Assembly (NCBI RefSeq): GCF_019059575.1
Contig: NW_024881615.1
Location: 868,001-932,000 of the forward strand
Direction: 5' to 3'
Length of the DNA: 64,000 nt
Source of the DNA: Amphibalanus amphitrite
Lineage: Eukaryota > Arthropoda > Thecostraca > Balanomorpha > Balanidae
Each line of letters begins with the position of its first letter. The first letter of the stretch is position 1. The translations under genes were made by a program, and so were the position numbers. The notes beneath the pieces are model-generated. The model had not been told where the DNA came from, ran no database searches, and worked only from the letters and a program-made list of their open reading frames with translations. Below are positions 43,815-54,092 of the stretch, piece by piece.

Positions 43815-44341
43815 GACAATTTAATAGGGATCACATTGGTATAGAAAGAATCTTTCCAAGTTTAAAAATCAAGCGTCGGCATCGTTAGAAATGTTAGGGT
43901 GGCCGCTTTGCCCCACTCTCCCCTACGGTTTGTCAGTGATCCAAAAATCAGGTGACTGCACCAACATCCTTCGACGGACTGTCTGGACTGTCCCTCATGT
44001 GAACTCCTCCCCTTTTTTGCCTCGGTTCCTGGGTTCTCACGCTCAATTCTGCCAGCGCATTGCATGTATGTTTTTTAATAGGGACAATTTAATAGGGATC
44101 ACATTGGTATAGAAAGAATCTTTCCAAGTTTAAAAATCAAGCGTCGGCATCGTTAGAAATGTTAGGGTGGCCGCCGCCCCACTCTCCCCTACGGTTTGTC
44201 AGTGATCCAAAAATCAGGTGACTGCACCAACATCCTTCGACGGACTGTCTGGACTGTCCCTCATGTGAACTCCTCCCCTTTTTTGCCTCGGTTCCTGGGT
44301 TCTCACGCTCAATTCTGCCAGCGCATTGCATGTATGTTTTT
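43815..44341. repeat. 268-bp tandem duplication over the TIR-element right end
   Basis: GACAATTTAATAGGGATCAC starts units at 43815 and 44083, and both run to GCATTGCATGTATGTTTTT. The second copy has lost 2 bp inside the terminal repeat. The duplication includes the right TIR and about 150 bp of flank, so it happened after insertion. Confidence 0.88.
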
Positions 44342-44344
44342 GAA

Positions 44345-47280
44345 GCATTCAAGCTGACTGTGTGCAAGCATATTTACAGCTCTGGCTCATTTCTCAAGGC
44401 GGCATGCGAGCCCCACGCCGACCTGATATGCTCAAATCGTTTAGTTTGCTTTTGGTAAAGCATAGGTACTGCTGAACACAGTTTGTGCCGAATCAATTTG
44501 ACTTTCTCTATAACACAAACATAACATTTGGACACATGTCTCAGTGCTAACGTCGTGACATATCGTGGCAAATTTTGATTGGCGTTCGGCTTGATATGTT
44601 TTGACATGGATGTGTGCCATATTGATACTAGCTATCGATGCCATCGCATAAGCCTCATTTTTCTTTTCTTTTTAGGCACATAAATGCAGGAACACAGGTA
44701 GTACATCTCAATTATATAAACGTCTTTGAACTGCGAGAAAACTCATCTATTAAAAAAAATGTTTTGTACGCGACCAAGCTAGACCTATTTCAGTACCTAT
44801 AGAGGCACAGAAACGGAAACGGGCAGTGAAGCCAAGCACGAAGCCGAGATGATCCGCGCCCGCTATTCCGTCTCGCCTCAATCCGACAGCTCAGCTTTCC
44901 ACACGGCGTTATCGGGTCCTCGCGGGCTCCACGGGTCATGATCGCTAGATGCATGCTAATCACCGGCGAAAGTCGGTTCTCCCGCGACCACCGCTGCGTC
45001 CAGCTGACGATGTTGTCGACCACCAATATCGAGGTCAGCTTGCCGATGGACGGCGGGTGCCACAGCTTTTTGTGCGGGAGTGGGAACCAGTGGATGCGGC
45101 CACAAATGCGCGAGGCAAAACATCAGTCGAGTTAACCAAGGAAAAGCCCATGGAAAGGATTACGAAAAAAAATGTTGTTAGACAAACTTGCGAGAGTTTG
45201 TCTAAAAACATACCGACAATTAACAAGCGTATCAATTTGGTTGTGGTGCTACGACTGGAGCACACCAAATACCTAAATGACTGGTCGATTTTTAGTCGCA
45301 TACATAGATGCATTTTCTTCTCGTTATTACAAAAACTACAGCAAATTATTTTTAATTGGAACCATGAGGTTGAACGTTTAATGTGAAGCTGATGGGTCTC
45401 CGGCGCTCCAGCAGGGTTTAATTTTTGCACCAATTAATACGTCACTCACAAGGCTATAGCCACCTCATCAAGAAATGATCCACATGATTGTAGCGGTGAT
45501 TAATTAACGCTAAGTATATACCGGTCTCGGTGAAAACAAAATAACTTCAGATTGCCTTTGTGATAGAAGGATGTGGTAAAAAGGCAAACGCTATGCGATA
45601 AATGATATCAAAATACAGGACAGGACCAATGCCATTAGCCATTAGGTATTTATTTATAATCGTGGTGCGCTATGAGCAATACAGTTAATATTTGCCTGAC
45701 TTTACTCCTGTCTGGGTATGGGAGTTCTACTCCACTCGTATTTGTGGTCGAGGGAAACACCTGACCCCGTATCTTCCGCTATTGGGGATTGGGAGACCCA
45801 TCTGACCCTCTCCGTCTCCATGTGTGCACTGGGACCCGTGCGACTTCTTCACACATCTGTGCTCATGAGACCCACCTGACTCCTCTCCATGTCTGTGGCC
45901 GCGCGTGCCGGCCGGGCGGGGCCGCCCTTCGTCCCTGTTGTGACTCGCCGGTCGTCCCGTTAGCCTCCGTCCCGTACGCCGAGATGACCCGATTTCCGGC
46001 ACCTGGACCCGGGCCGACCCGTCGCCGTGACCTGGTCAGGTCAGGAGCGGACACCAGTGCAGCACATCTCGCACAGTCCCGGCACGGTGCAGTCCCCTCC
46101 GCTGTCACTGCGGCAGTCGCGTCCCTCTGGTCACGTCACCTGCTCTCGCACACTCCTACCTTCCACGGCGCCGGCCGGCCGACAACTGACAGGCGCGCGC
46201 CGGCTGGAGCTCGACCCGGCCGGAGCCCGGCGCGGTGGGACGGGGAGAGTCGCGCGAGTACTCTCTCTGACACCGGCACACCCGAGTGTCATCGATATAC
46301 TGACGCTAGCTATACGTGTCATGTGTTGATTTTTAACATTATGGAAGAATGTCATAAGCGGTAGGTGGTATGGTAGATATTGGGTAATGTGCTTGTTCGT
46401 TTGTAAAATTACAAAAACTTCTAATACAATTTGTTTCCTATTGTATACAAAAACTACAATCTTTACAACATAATTTGATAATCATTACAATAACTTTTAC
46501 AACATTAACATTTCTATACAATAACTTCGGCATTATTTATCTTACTAATTTTAGGCATTCATTTGTTATATTTATTTATTCGATGTCATGGAGCAACAGG
46601 CAAATTGACGCCCAGTAACAGTCCAGAGCAATAACACATTCGAAAAAGTGGGAACATTGTCTTTAGTCCACATACAAACCCCTCGATATACCAACCATAA
46701 CTATTACACAATCCATATGCTCACATGCATAGCACAATAAATACAGTCATGCACTACACATCAGAGTTCACATTTTTGTATATGTCGTCTTACTTTAGCC
46801 CGAAAATCCCGCATTTAGTCGTGAAACAAATCCAAATCTGTAATCTGGAACATAAATTTATTTATTGTAATATAAGTCATGGGTGCCCTAACAAAAAGTG
46901 AACCTTGCACAGTGTCGACTCTCGCAAACGGTATATTCATTCATTGAACGGTAGGTACATCATTCATCCATTGAATGAATCACGGGCTCCTTCAATCCTC
47001 CTTGTAATTCTTGGAACAGCATACAGCGGAAACCGTGCCAAAAGCACATGTGAATCGAGGACTCCTTTGTATAGTTTTTCCACAGACTATCGTATTGATG
47101 GCGTCTTTTTCTGATTCCGTTACGTCAATGAACATTTGGAGCAAGCGCGATAATAATCAATATCGTTGTCTATGGTAGGAATGAAAAAAGTCATCTATAA
47201 GTAGGTACCTAAATATGGTAGGCAGGCAATGTGCTTGTTCGTTAATTTAACTACGATAACTACTATTTCAAATTGCATTC
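44345..47280. other. no gene recognised
   Basis: AT-rich DNA with one GC-rich island at about 45.75-46.27 kb whose frames match nothing I know. AATGTGCTTGTTCGTT occurs near 46.39 and 47.23 kb, suggesting a dispersed repeat. Confidence 0.4.
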
Positions 47281-47295
47281 AATAGGTGCGCTTGT

Positions 47296-47606
47296 AATCA
47301 TTGGCGCGGGGCTTCTTTCAGACGGGGGACCGGGGGGGGGGGGGAGGTGGGCAGTGGGCACACCATGAATAGAGATTAACCTAGGGTACCTACAAATCTA
47401 GTTTTATCACCGGTTTTAGGCCACTTATTTTCCATCCCTTGGCTTTTCAACAAAAAAAGAAAACATTTGCAAAAAAGTGCTGTATTCCGTCTCAAAGTTG
47501 TGGGGGCACCGCCTCCACGGTCCCAAAAATGTGGTGGGAGGGCCAAGCTGGCCCAAATGCCCCCCCCCCCGGTTCCCGGCTTCCCGCGCCTATGATTACA
47601 ATTGGC
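47296..47606. mobile_element. small TIR element with G-run/C-run ends
   Basis: TTGTAATCATTGGCGCGGGG followed by a G-run is inverted at the right (C-run, then CCGCGCCTATGATTACAA). A related right end lies at about 52.98-53.01 kb. About 310 bp, non-coding. Confidence 0.5.
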
Positions 47607-47649
47607 CGAGAGATTGCCGAACTAGAAATTGGCAGTTTGGCCCGAGTAG

Positions 47650-47914
47650 GGGGGAGTGGGGCAAAGCGGCCACCCTGGGCAAAGCAGCCACCCATCGTTT
47701 TAGCTCTCCACAGCTAGCGTCAGTTCCAATTTATGGTTTCCAATTATGCTTCTCTTCGCGGTCGTTCGAATGAGCCAGGGCCGGGATGTCAGGCCCATCG
47801 CCATTGTTCTGTGAAACACGGAAAACATTTCTTGCAAGGTTACCAACTACCTATGCTTACAATTTCTAAATGTTATTTTATTTCACAACCATTTTATTTT
47901 GAATTTTCTATAGG
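47650..47914. mobile_element. truncated copy of the 41293-43926 element
   Basis: It matches 41297-41550 closely (GGGGCAAAGCGGCCACC, then the TTTAGC to GAATGAGCCAG stretch) and stops where another end (CAGGGGCGTCGCCACGG, from 47915) begins. Confidence 0.7.
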
Positions 47915-49460
47915 CAGGGGCGTCGCCACGGATTTTTGAGTGGGGGGGGGGGCGGGTTTCCGGTCTTCGTCTTGATGGACCGGGTGTTTTTAGCCACACT
48001 CCCGGTTTTTTCGTGCGCCCGGAGAAAAACCTCGGCGCGCAGCGCCGCGAAGGCAGCGGTATATCTTGTTGTACATCAATTTTGCATCGTGCATAAAAAT
48101 CAAGCACAGATCACCTAAGGTCAGGTCACAATGCCATGTCAACAGTCAAGTTCAGTTTTGATGCCTCTAAAAACTGCAATCTTTTCATTCCTATAGATTA
48201 TCTCCTATAAGTCTGAAATTTGGTGTAATGAATGGGATTTTATATAAGTGCCAACAGTTCATGAATCTAGGATTTTACATCTGAGAAGTGAAGTCAGGTC
48301 AAATAGGTATGTGACCTCACCAATCATGATAAGATATGGGAAAAAGCACGATGTCCTCTACTTTGAAAGAATATGCTAAAAACGCTAAGATACTTTTGTA
48401 GCCATGGCACTTGTTCATTTTAGAGACAAGGTGCAGCTAATGACCAGTGGTGACTGGAATGGTCAGTGATTGGTCATCAAAGGTCTCTAACACATTTTCG
48501 ACAACAACTTTCGATGGAGACGTTGTAGAGCGATGACAGCACCTGGAGTGTGTTCAGCTCAGTAACACAGATCGATCCATATGCAGCAGGTTCTTTTCCG
48601 GTCAGGACATGACCTTTCGACGAAACAAAAACGATGGTGATAAACATGGATATCATACACATTCACTGAATCATAGGTTGTTACAGAACAAATGTTTCGG
48701 CAAAATCCGTCCGTTTAGCTGTTTGGACTCTATGGTACATAAGCCATAGACCCGAAGTCATATCTGAAGCGAAGTTGGCGAAAGAGCTTTAAAAAGCTAT
48801 CGAATACGCTTTCTGTGTCGCTGTAACTCTTATTCGTGTTTTACGGGTCGCTAAGATAAAACGTTTTCCAACGTAACGCTAAAGGCATGCTTTCGGCCCC
48901 TGATCGAGGTAGAGCTTCGCGGAAGAGCGAGGATGCTGCCCGTGATGAGAGAAAGCCGATGATGCCCAATTTCAAGGTCTTGGCCGGGTCACCTAAGGTC
49001 AACGCCCAAAAGTAGGAAAAATCTGGCCGCCTGCTAGAACTTTGCGAGCCGTAGCTGTTATCGGGGTCCCGAGTACGAGTTCGATGTTAGTTTTGAACAA
49101 AGATGATGACCCCATGCATTTGGGGTAGATCGGGTCGGGTCAGGTCAGGTCGACCAGCAGGCTTCCTGCCGGCCATCTAGAGTGGGTGACTGACAACCAC
49201 CAACGATAGCTTCGTAACAACATTATACATAACCATCATTTATCAAAACTACTTCTTATGTTCAAACGGGCGCTAAACTCGAAATCAGCCCCAAAAACTA
49301 CACTTGTAAGTGGAAGCAAATAAAACTCAAAAAGTTAACCAAGGTCATCCATATTCGAATCAGGGCCAATACATTTTTACAGAAGGTGTAAAATTCATTA
49401 ACTCGAGGTCACTGGAAGTTTCGTTGCAAATCACAGGGGAGCACTGCCGCTTCAACCCTA
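47915..49460. other. hAT-like left end followed by unrecognised DNA
   Basis: CAGGGGCGTCGCCACGGATT at 47915 is nearly the left end of the 21432 element. I could not find its right end or a duplicated target. The rest, rich in AGGTCA/TGACCT, shows no gene. Confidence 0.4.
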
Positions 49461-49728
49461 TTGGCCGTAGTGTCTAACGATGGCGGCCATATTGCGCAGA
49501 CCAGGAAACGGCTGCCGCCTGTGTTGAGGAATAGGGAATTCGGGACCTCGATTTACGTTTGCGGCCGCCGTATCCGTTACGTTCAAGTTACGTAGATACG
49601 GAATCCGGCACCCTACGCAGAATTGAGTGGGGAACACTATCGTATCTTCAGAATTCCTCAAATTCACTCGCCGGACCTACATTTGCCCCGGCCGAGGGGG
49701 TTGATTGAACCCACCTCGCTAATGCGCC

Positions 49729-51766
49729 ATAGGCGGCGGAACGGGGGGGGGGGCACCGGGGCACCGTGCCCCCTTGAATTCTGCAAGGGGGGCACCAATA
49801 GCAAGGTGCCCCCCTTAAATTTGATGTATTAGTACTAGGGGCAGATTCGGGGAAAACTCCAAGGGGAGGGCCATGAATCGAAGTGGTGCCCCTACCTATG
49901 CCCAAAATTAAAACCTCAACGGATTTCGGCCACTTAATTTTGGTGGTGCCCTATTTTCAGTTTTTTTTTATTTTCTTTATTTTTGGTTAGTCATGTGATG
50001 ACTGGTGCCCCTGCACCTGCTAGGCCGCTGATGCCCCTGGAAAGACTGTGGTACCTACCTACCCTGCCCCCTGACAAGCCTACGGTGGGCCCTGACATGA
50101 CTTAGGTGCCCATGGGCCCTGACAGGCCTGTGGTGTCCTTGCTAAGCCTGTGGTGTCCCTGGGCCTTGGCAGGTTTGTGGTGCCCCTGTTAGAACGCAGG
50201 TGCCCTTGACAGGTTTGTGGTGCCTCTGACAATCCTAAATTGCCAACGACAGGCTTGTGGTGCCCTTGACAGGCCCATGGTGCCCTTGCGAGGCCGGTGG
50301 TTCCCCTGCGAATCCGATAGTGCCCCTGGCAGGCCTCTGGTGCCCCTGGCAGGTCTGTGGTGCCCCTGGAAGACCTGTAGTGCTTTTGCTAGGCCGATGG
50401 TGCTCCTGACAGGCCTGTGGTGCCACTGACAGGCCCGTGGTGCCCCTGCTAGGCCTATGGTACCCCTGGCGGGCCTGTGGTGCCCCTGTCGGCTGTCAGG
50501 CCTGTGGTGCTCCTGGCAGGCATGTGGTGACCCCAGGCCCTAAGTCATGACCCATGTGACCTCCACCCTGGGATTCGCCACTGATTAGTACCATGCGATG
50601 GCTTCTTGGTAATTTGTTACATGTAGGATTAATGGAATTTATCAAACGAGAATAAGGAAGAGACAAACACATAGGTACTTGGGGATCAGCTTAAAGTTAA
50701 CCACACATACGGGCAGGGGTGTAATTTTCCTAAAATGATTGTGGGTGCCCAGCTGTAGGGGCGCCCGGCGCCAGGCCGTTTTGGGGCGCGATAGATATTC
50801 TTTATGTGGGAGCCTAAATTAACACCGAATTTGATAACATTGCTAGCCGAATGGCGCTTCAAGTGACGTGTCTGACTAAGCAAATACACGCTTAAAAGTG
50901 GAAACTGACCGGAAGGACGTAAAAAGCTGTAGAGGGCGCCATCCAGTAGGAGGGGCACCAAATGTGGAGGCACCAGACGGTTACGACTTACGAGGGCGCC
51001 GTGAGACGATGAAAAGGGCGCCATTCTCTTGGGAGGGCGCCGAGTGATTGAAAACGCTATGTGGTCCAGGGGCGCTAAGAGGCCAGAAGGGCGCCGCACA
51101 GTCAGTAGTGCTACGTTGGTGGGGACGTGGGGACGCCAGATGGTTACGAGGGCGCATTGAGATCATGAAAAGGGCGCCATTCTCGTAAAAGGGTGCCGAG
51201 TGATTGAAAACGCTATATGTGGTTCAGGGGCGCTGAGAGGCCAGAAGGGCGCCGAACAGTCGAGGGATGCACGGTGAACAGAGACCTAAGGACGCGAGAC
51301 GGTCAGGAGGGCGCCGTTAGACCATGAGAATGGCGCGGTGCTGTCAAAAGTGCGCCATTCTCCCAGAAGGGCGCCGAGTGATTAAAAACGCTATATTATC
51401 CATGAACGCGAGACGGTCAGGAGGACGCCGTTAGAGCATGCGAAGGGCACCGTACTCTCGAAAGGACGCTTGCAGCCTTGTAAAAGACTTGTGGGTGCAT
51501 TTTCATCATTGTGTGGGCATACATAATTCAGGATTGTGGGTGCATATGCCCCCACAAAGAGATATAAAATTACACCCCTGCATACGGGGGTGAACTGCCA
51601 TTTTCGTTTAGTAAAAAATAAAATTAAAAAAAAATCATCGTGTCAGGGCTGTGACGAAAAATAAGTGGCCTAAATCCGATGAGAAAACAGGATTTGGGGG
51701 TACCCTAGGTTTGGCTCCTTGAGCCATGGTGCCCCCCCTTGTCTCAAATCGTTCCGCCGCCTATGT
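49729..51766. mobile_element. hAT-like non-autonomous element nested in the long-TIR element
   Basis: Ends ATAGGCGGCGGAACGGGGG and, inverted, ACATAGGCGGCGGAACG; flanked by AATGCGCC at 49721-49728 and 51767-51774. It contains a 20-bp array (50.1-50.53 kb) and dispersed GGGCGCC-rich repeats (50.75-51.48 kb). Near its right end it shares AAATAAGTGGCC with ATCCGATGAGAAA with the 7.5-kb hAT element (25660-25690). No transposase. Confidence 0.68.
50060..50535. repeat. 20-bp tandem array (CAGGCCTGTGGTGCCCCTGG)
   Basis: About two dozen imperfect units of CAGGCCTGTGGTGCCCCTGG inside the nested hAT-like element. It generates spurious open frames on both strands. Confidence 0.85.
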
Positions 51767-52599
51767 AATGCGCCGCTAATTAAACTAGAATTAAGCGGTA
51801 AAGTGGTCGTATGCGGCAAAGTATAATGCAGAGTGACTGGTAGGAACCCGCTGTAAGGGTTTCAGGTCAACCGGTGACCTCTGAGGTCGGGTCAAGTGAT
51901 CTAAGGCACGGGTTCGGTTTTTGGTAAATTACTTCGCCAAAAATGGCCGTAGAGCCGCGATTTTGGCATCATCGTGTTCAGCTAGCTCAGGCGCATCGAG
52001 TGATATACCTTTTGTTCCGGTCAGGTCAACTTAGGGTGTTGACCTCAGGTCAAGGTCAGGTCAGCACCCCCAGGTCACGAAGTTGGTCGAAAGAGGTCAT
52101 GTCGCATATCATTCGATTCGGCAGGTCTTCCTGAGTCCATTGGTGGCTTTCCTGACTCGCTAGCTCAATTTGATCGGGAGTTATTGAAGGAAAATTGTGA
52201 CCCTTGTGACGTCACAAATGACGTCACGCAAGGGCAACAATGCAAATATGAAGCATAGAACCTTGCAAATACTGCATGAAATCATGATTCTATATGTTTG
52301 AGATAGTTTCAGATCATTCTCGGCGCCAAAATAGCAATTTTCATATTTCCCCATTGATTTATAAGGGTTTAACGTATTAGTTCCTTGTATCTAAGGATTT
52401 TTTAGTATTTCATCTTGTTCTCCACTCAATTCTGCGTAAGATGCCGGGTTCCGTGTCCACATAGCTTGAACGTAACGGATGCAGCGACCGCAAACGTAAA
52501 TCGAGGTCCCGAATTCCCTATTCCCCAACACAGGCGGCGGCCGCTTCCTGGTCTGCGCAACATGGCGGCACCGTTGGACACCATCTGGCGGCCGATGCG

Positions 52600-53840
52600 C
52601 ATTCCACATTATAGAGTTCAGTGTTGCAAATGTACTCCCTTTTGCTCGTCTTATTAGGAAAGCCCGAGAGGGGTCCACATCTGACCCCATTTCCCTATGC
52701 AGCCGCAGGTCCGAGGGTAGTCATGGGCTGAGACTAGCCAGTAGCCAGGTACCTCGTAGTTACTGATACGTCATCCGATGAATCGACTATAACCATTATT
52801 TTGACAATCAGACGAACGCTTGGGTCAGTTTTGACACGCTCGCTCATTTGAAGGATAAAAAGGGACTTATAGAATAGTGGCTACTTAAAAAAAAATGCAA
52901 AAAAGTGTGGTATTCCGTCTCAGAGCTGTGGGGCATCGCCCCCACGGCCCCAGAGTTGGGGGGCAAGCTGCCCCCACTGCCCCCCCCCCGGCTCCCGCGC
53001 CTATGATCAAAGTGGGCACCGTGCCCCTGTGCCCCCCTCGTTCCGCCGCTGCTTGGCTGAGGCATATCTAGCAAACCGTGTATTCCGAAATTAATGAAAC
53101 GAAATCCGCCGAATAAGCTCATGAAGATAAATAAGTCTGTCTCCATGAAGCGGCATTTTAGTTGCTTAATGAAACTTTCGATCAATGCTAGCAGCAGCTT
53201 GTTGCTGGTCTATCAATTAATTTTAGCTGCATTTTAGAGAGCCTATCTTCTTCACATGATGACCTTGGTGGGCGCCCACGTGCGGCGTTTGTTTACGATT
53301 GCGTTTTGATTGCATTCGTGTTTGAGCTCGCAGCAGGCTTGAGACATGGATGAGAGATTACATCTTATCTCTCATTATATCTCTATATCTCTCATTATCT
53401 CTCATTATATCTCTGATGAGATGAGAGAGATGAGAGAGAGATGAGAGATTATGGATGAGAGATTATATCTCTCATCCATGCTTGAGATGTGTTGGAAAGA
53501 AGTTGGAAGTGTGTTGTTGGTGTTGGTGGTGGTTGTTGACTTTTGAGGGTTTACATATCCACAAAGTTGAATATATTTGAATTGATACACCTTTAGCTAG
53601 AGTGGGTGAAATCACCTCATTGAGCGTTGGAATTGTGCCAGTCTCAGTTCAAGCGACAAGACTCGGAGTCAGACTGCTGTACTGCCTTGGGAGTTGGGAC
53701 TGCTATTCTAGTTCAAACCCCATGTTAAAAGTGGCATATTTCGTTTAACTACAAAGTACAAATTACTACCGTTTATTCGATTGTCTCCCCTCTTTTACAG
53801 TTTCAAGTTTGCTATTTCAATTTTAGCATATCCTCACCGT
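52600..53840. other. upstream flank of HMCES with repeat fragments
   Basis: At about 52.89-53.05 kb lie G/C-run ends like those at 47.3-47.6 kb and the GGCGGAACG family. At 53.34-53.48 kb lies low-complexity GAGATGAGAGATTAT/ATCTCTCAT sequence that can fold on itself. The HMCES promoter should lie at the right edge; no TATA box was identified. Confidence 0.4.
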
Positions 53841-53976
53841 TCATGTTTCAGTTTACAGGAGCCATGGTTGGCACTGATACCTCTGCTGGAAGCTCCCGAT
53901 CTGATAGGTATTGCTGCTCAGATGAACATTTCATTTCAGCTTTTTATTTGATTCATTTCAATTTGTCTGTTTTCAG

Positions 53977-54092
53977 AACCAATGAACTGTGTCTGACTTA
54001 TACCCTGAGTGACACGACCACGCAGCTGAGCTGGAGGCGAGGGCCTGTGATCGAGAGCAAGCAAGATAATTACAATTTGAATTGGAAGGAGA
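53977..54092 (+). other. HMCES: likely 5' UTR portion of HMCES exon 1
   Basis: A strong polypyrimidine tract and TTTTCAG acceptor end at 53976, and the sequence runs straight into the HMCES ATG at 54093. A further possible upstream exon ends at 53907 (TGATAG|GTATTG). Confidence 0.5.

Larger units (their letters stand above)
41293..43926. mobile_element. TIR element with GTAGGGGAGAGTGGGGCAAA ends (2.6 kb)
   Basis: The left end is GTAGGGGAGAGTGGGGCAAA then GCGGCCACC; the right end at 43899-43926 is the perfect inverse. GGGGCAAAGYGGCC recurs internally (about 41.66 and 43.71 kb). It contains a 96-bp tandem repeat and a large foldback. No transposase or RT frame was recognised. A truncated relative starts at 47650. 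Confidence 0.62.
49461..52596. mobile_element. long-TIR element (about 175-bp TIRs), host of a nested hAT
   Basis: 49461-49636 is inverted at 52415-52596 with roughly 85-90 percent identity by eye (for example AATCGAGGTCCCGAATTCCC is shared). The interior is a 2-kb hAT-like insertion (49729-51766) and a core at 51855-52310 related to 17430-17900. It carries TGACGTCA twice. No coding frame was recognised. Confidence 0.65.

Noticed and set aside
43862-44367. Two near-identical frames sharing QCAGRIERENPGTEAKKGRS
   Set aside because: They are the two halves of the 268-bp tandem duplication around a transposon end, not a gene family.
45789-46364. 191-codon plus-strand frame in a GC-rich island
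   Set aside because: No known domain, no supporting splice sites, and overlapping open frames on the other strand.
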